Source: Candidatus Hydrogenedentota bacterium (GTDB lineage Bacteria; Hydrogenedentota; Hydrogenedentia; Hydrogenedentales; SLHB01). Taken from it: a stretch of DNA of 7,048 nucleotides. Location of the stretch: positions 1-7,048 of the forward strand of contig SLSB01000535.1 of assembly GCA_007130675.1 (NCBI GenBank). The letters run 5' to 3'. How positions within the stretch are numbered: position 1 is the first letter of the stretch; each line of letters begins with the position of its first letter. The notes beneath the pieces are model-generated. The model worked only from the letters and a program-made list of their open reading frames with translations. It did not search any database and was not told where the DNA came from. The position numbers were made by a program, and so were the translations under genes. Below are positions 5,740 through 7,048 of this stretch, in pieces.

Positions 5740-6039
5740 ATGAATTTCGAAGGCGTAATACTGGGCGCTATCGCGTTCCTCGCGATTGGGGTGTTTCATC
5801 CCGTGGTCATCAAAGGCGAGTATTACTTCGGGGCGCGGATATGGCCCATTTTTCTCGTGCTCGGCGTTATCTTCGTGGCCCTCTCGCTGTTCGTGCAGAA
5901 TACCTACGGCTCGGTCACCCTGGGCGTCGTGGGGTTTTCGTCGCTGTGGACCATCCACGAGATTAAAGAACAAGAAAAGCGCGTCGCGAAAGGCTGGTTC
6001 CCGAAAAATCCCAACCGAAACCCGGGCCAGCAAGAGTAG
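5740..6039 (+). CDS. DUF4491 family small membrane protein
   Basis: This 99-residue protein opens with MNFEGVILGAIAFLAIGVFHPVV, then has GEYYFGARIWPIFLVLG (26-42) and ends FSSLWTIHEIKEQEKRV (67-83) followed by KGWFPKNP (84-91). I recognise this as the DUF4491 pattern. It predicts three membrane helices (about 5-20, 34-53 and 56-71) and a charged C-terminal tail that is probably cytosolic. The family has no known function. AGGAGA (5728-5733) lies seven bases before the ATG, and only 16 bases separate it from the previous stop, so co-transcription with feoB is likely. Being the last gene of a feo operon suggests a supporting role in iron transport, but that rests on position alone. Confidence 0.85.
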   Translation: MNFEGVILGAIAFLAIGVFHPVVIKGEYYFGARIWPIFLVLGVIFVALSLFVQNTYGSVTLGVVGFSSLWTIHEIKEQEKRVAKGWFPKNPNRNPGQQE

Positions 6040-6093
6040 CCCGGCATCTGAAACCTTTCCCGCCAAAAGTGCTGAACGCGAGGACTATTCAGC
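6022..6093. terminator. Convergent gene ends with two weak hairpins
   Basis: The feo operon and the minus-strand gene end 45 bases apart. CCGGGC (6022-6027) pairs with GCCCGG (6039-6044), spanning the DUF4491 stop. GCTGAA (6071-6076) pairs with TTCAGC (6088-6093), spanning the stop of the minus-strand gene. Each stem is six base pairs with an eleven-base loop, and neither is followed by a clear T-run. Either could help end transcription in both directions, but no convincing intrinsic terminator is seen and Rho-dependent ending is equally possible. Confidence 0.25.
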
Positions 6094-7048
6094 CAGTTCC
6101 ATGGTGCCCAGGATGTTGAGGTCGAGGCTGAGCGTGGTTTGCCCGCCCACCCCATGTCGGCCGCCCAGCAGGTCCTCGACTCCGGCCGCGGACCCACCGA
6201 GCAGCGCGTCCGGGTTGGAAAGAAGACCGCCGAGTAGTCCCGGCAATCCGCCCAGCATTTCGGCGAAATCCATGCGCAGATCGAGGTCCATGTCGGCCAG
6301 TACGAGCTGACCGCTCGAGGTGTCGAAGTAAATCCGATTTCCTCCCATCAGCTCGAAAATCGGCATTCTCAGCCCGAGGGCTTCGCCCAGCGCACTCTCG
6401 GGAACGTTCAGAGTCCCCTCGACCTGCTCGGAGATGAATTGCTGCTCGATCACGCCACAGAGCCGGCCGTTCACCATCTCGTAGCCCACGAAGGTGTTGA
6501 CGACACGCGCCGCGGCAGGCGTTCCAAAGCCGGGCACGGGCAATGCGATATGGCTTTCCCATTGCTGGCCCTGAACCACCTCGCCAGAGGGAAACTCGAC
6601 CGCCGAGAAGTTGGGCAACACGGCCAGCATGGCCCCGATGTTGCTCGAATTCGAAAGCTTCAGCACTTGGCCATTCGGCGCGACCACCATGTCAATGGGA
6701 TCCTGCAAGAATTCGAGCTGTGGAATGCCCGCCGTCGAACCCACACCCTGCCGCGTGTCCACGGGCGTCTGCCTTCCGTGGGATACGCGCGCGTCTTCTC
6801 CCGTAACCTCCATCGAGAACGGTTCGTCCATGAAACTGCCTTGAAACGCCGTGCGGTCAAAGGTCATGCGCAAGAGGGCATTGCCCGCCTGATCGACCTC
6901 CCGCGTGTGCAGGCTCATGGTGCTCTCGAAATCCATCAACACCCCCGATTCGCTCAGCAATTCGAGGCCTGTTCCGCTGACTTCCGAGGCGACTCGGTAT
7001 TTCAGCGTCTCGCCCTGGTTGAACTTGAACGCAAACGGCCCGTCAGCC
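6085..7048 (-). CDS. Hypothetical protein, probably exported, 5' end outside the window
   Basis: The frame is open from the TAG at 6085-6087 to the right edge, giving the last 320 residues; the true start lies beyond 7048. TTG and ATG codons near 6934-6960 are internal, because upstream codons continue a sensible beta-rich sequence (FAFKFNQGETLKYRV near the visible N-terminus). That opening, with repeated strand patterns and few cysteines (one visible), resembles secreted proteins of the DUF6263 type found in Planctomycetes and Bacteroidetes; I hold this match loosely. A Leu/Gly-rich stretch with four LGG copies (6145-6258) interrupts two beta strands near the C-terminus. The signal peptide, if any, is not visible. 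The gene converges on the feo operon and is transcribed separately, so no functional link is implied. Confidence 0.75.
   Translation of the reverse strand, partial: ADGPFAFKFNQGETLKYRVASEVSGTGLELLSESGVLMDFESTMSLHTREVDQAGNALLRMTFDRTAFQGSFMDEPFSMEVTGEDARVSHGRQTPVDTRQGVGSTAGIPQLEFLQDPIDMVVAPNGQVLKLSNSSNIGAMLAVLPNFSAVEFPSGEVVQGQQWESHIALPVPGFGTPAAARVVNTFVGYEMVNGRLCGVIEQQFISEQVEGTLNVPESALGEALGLRMPIFELMGGNRIYFDTSSGQLVLADMDLDLRMDFAEMLGGLPGLLGGLLSNPDALLGGSAAGVEDLLGGRHGVGGQTTLSLDLNILGTMELAE

Overview
The window looks like part of a chromosome from a GC-rich, Gram-negative bacterium. An outer-membrane beta-barrel protein with a signal peptide implies an outer membrane. Short palindromic elements with GTAGC…GCTAC ends are scattered in the non-coding DNA. 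I cannot fix the phylum from sequence alone. The repeat style and the mixture of families would suit a deep-branching Gram-negative lineage such as Hydrogenedentota or a PVC-like group, but that is a guess.

Layout. Positions 1-764 hold no convincing gene. They contain a hairpin at the left edge (22-54), a near-perfect palindromic element (233-275), a two-armed palindromic element (625-669) and a weak promoter candidate. Next is a DUF481-type beta-barrel protein (765-1976, +). A strong sigma-70-like promoter (TTGACC, 18 bp, TATAAT; 2104-2133) starts a compact plus-strand iron-uptake operon. Its genes are a DtxR/MntR-family metalloregulator (2177-2668), a first FeoA (2737-2967), a second, different FeoA (3077-3316), the ferrous-iron permease FeoB (3318-5480, GTG start), a FeoB-associated cysteine-rich one-helix membrane protein (5493-5723) and a DUF4491 small membrane protein (5740-6039). 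A convergent minus-strand gene of unknown function (6085 to beyond 7048) closes the window.

How it works together. FeoB is the membrane Fe(II) transporter with its own cytosolic G domain. The two FeoA proteins are small SH3-like partners. The cysteine-rich protein sits where many lineages place a FeoB helper. The DtxR-family protein heads the operon and probably senses metal and represses the promoter directly upstream. An imperfect palindrome with a TTAGG/CCTAA-like half-site lies at the predicted transcription start.

The points most worth following up are the DUF4491 protein as the last gene of a feo operon, the mixed MntR-like/DtxR-like metal ligands of the regulator, the tandem divergent FeoA pair, and the two palindromic elements with matching ends but different interiors. 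I see no CRISPR array, tRNA, rRNA, transposase or phage gene.
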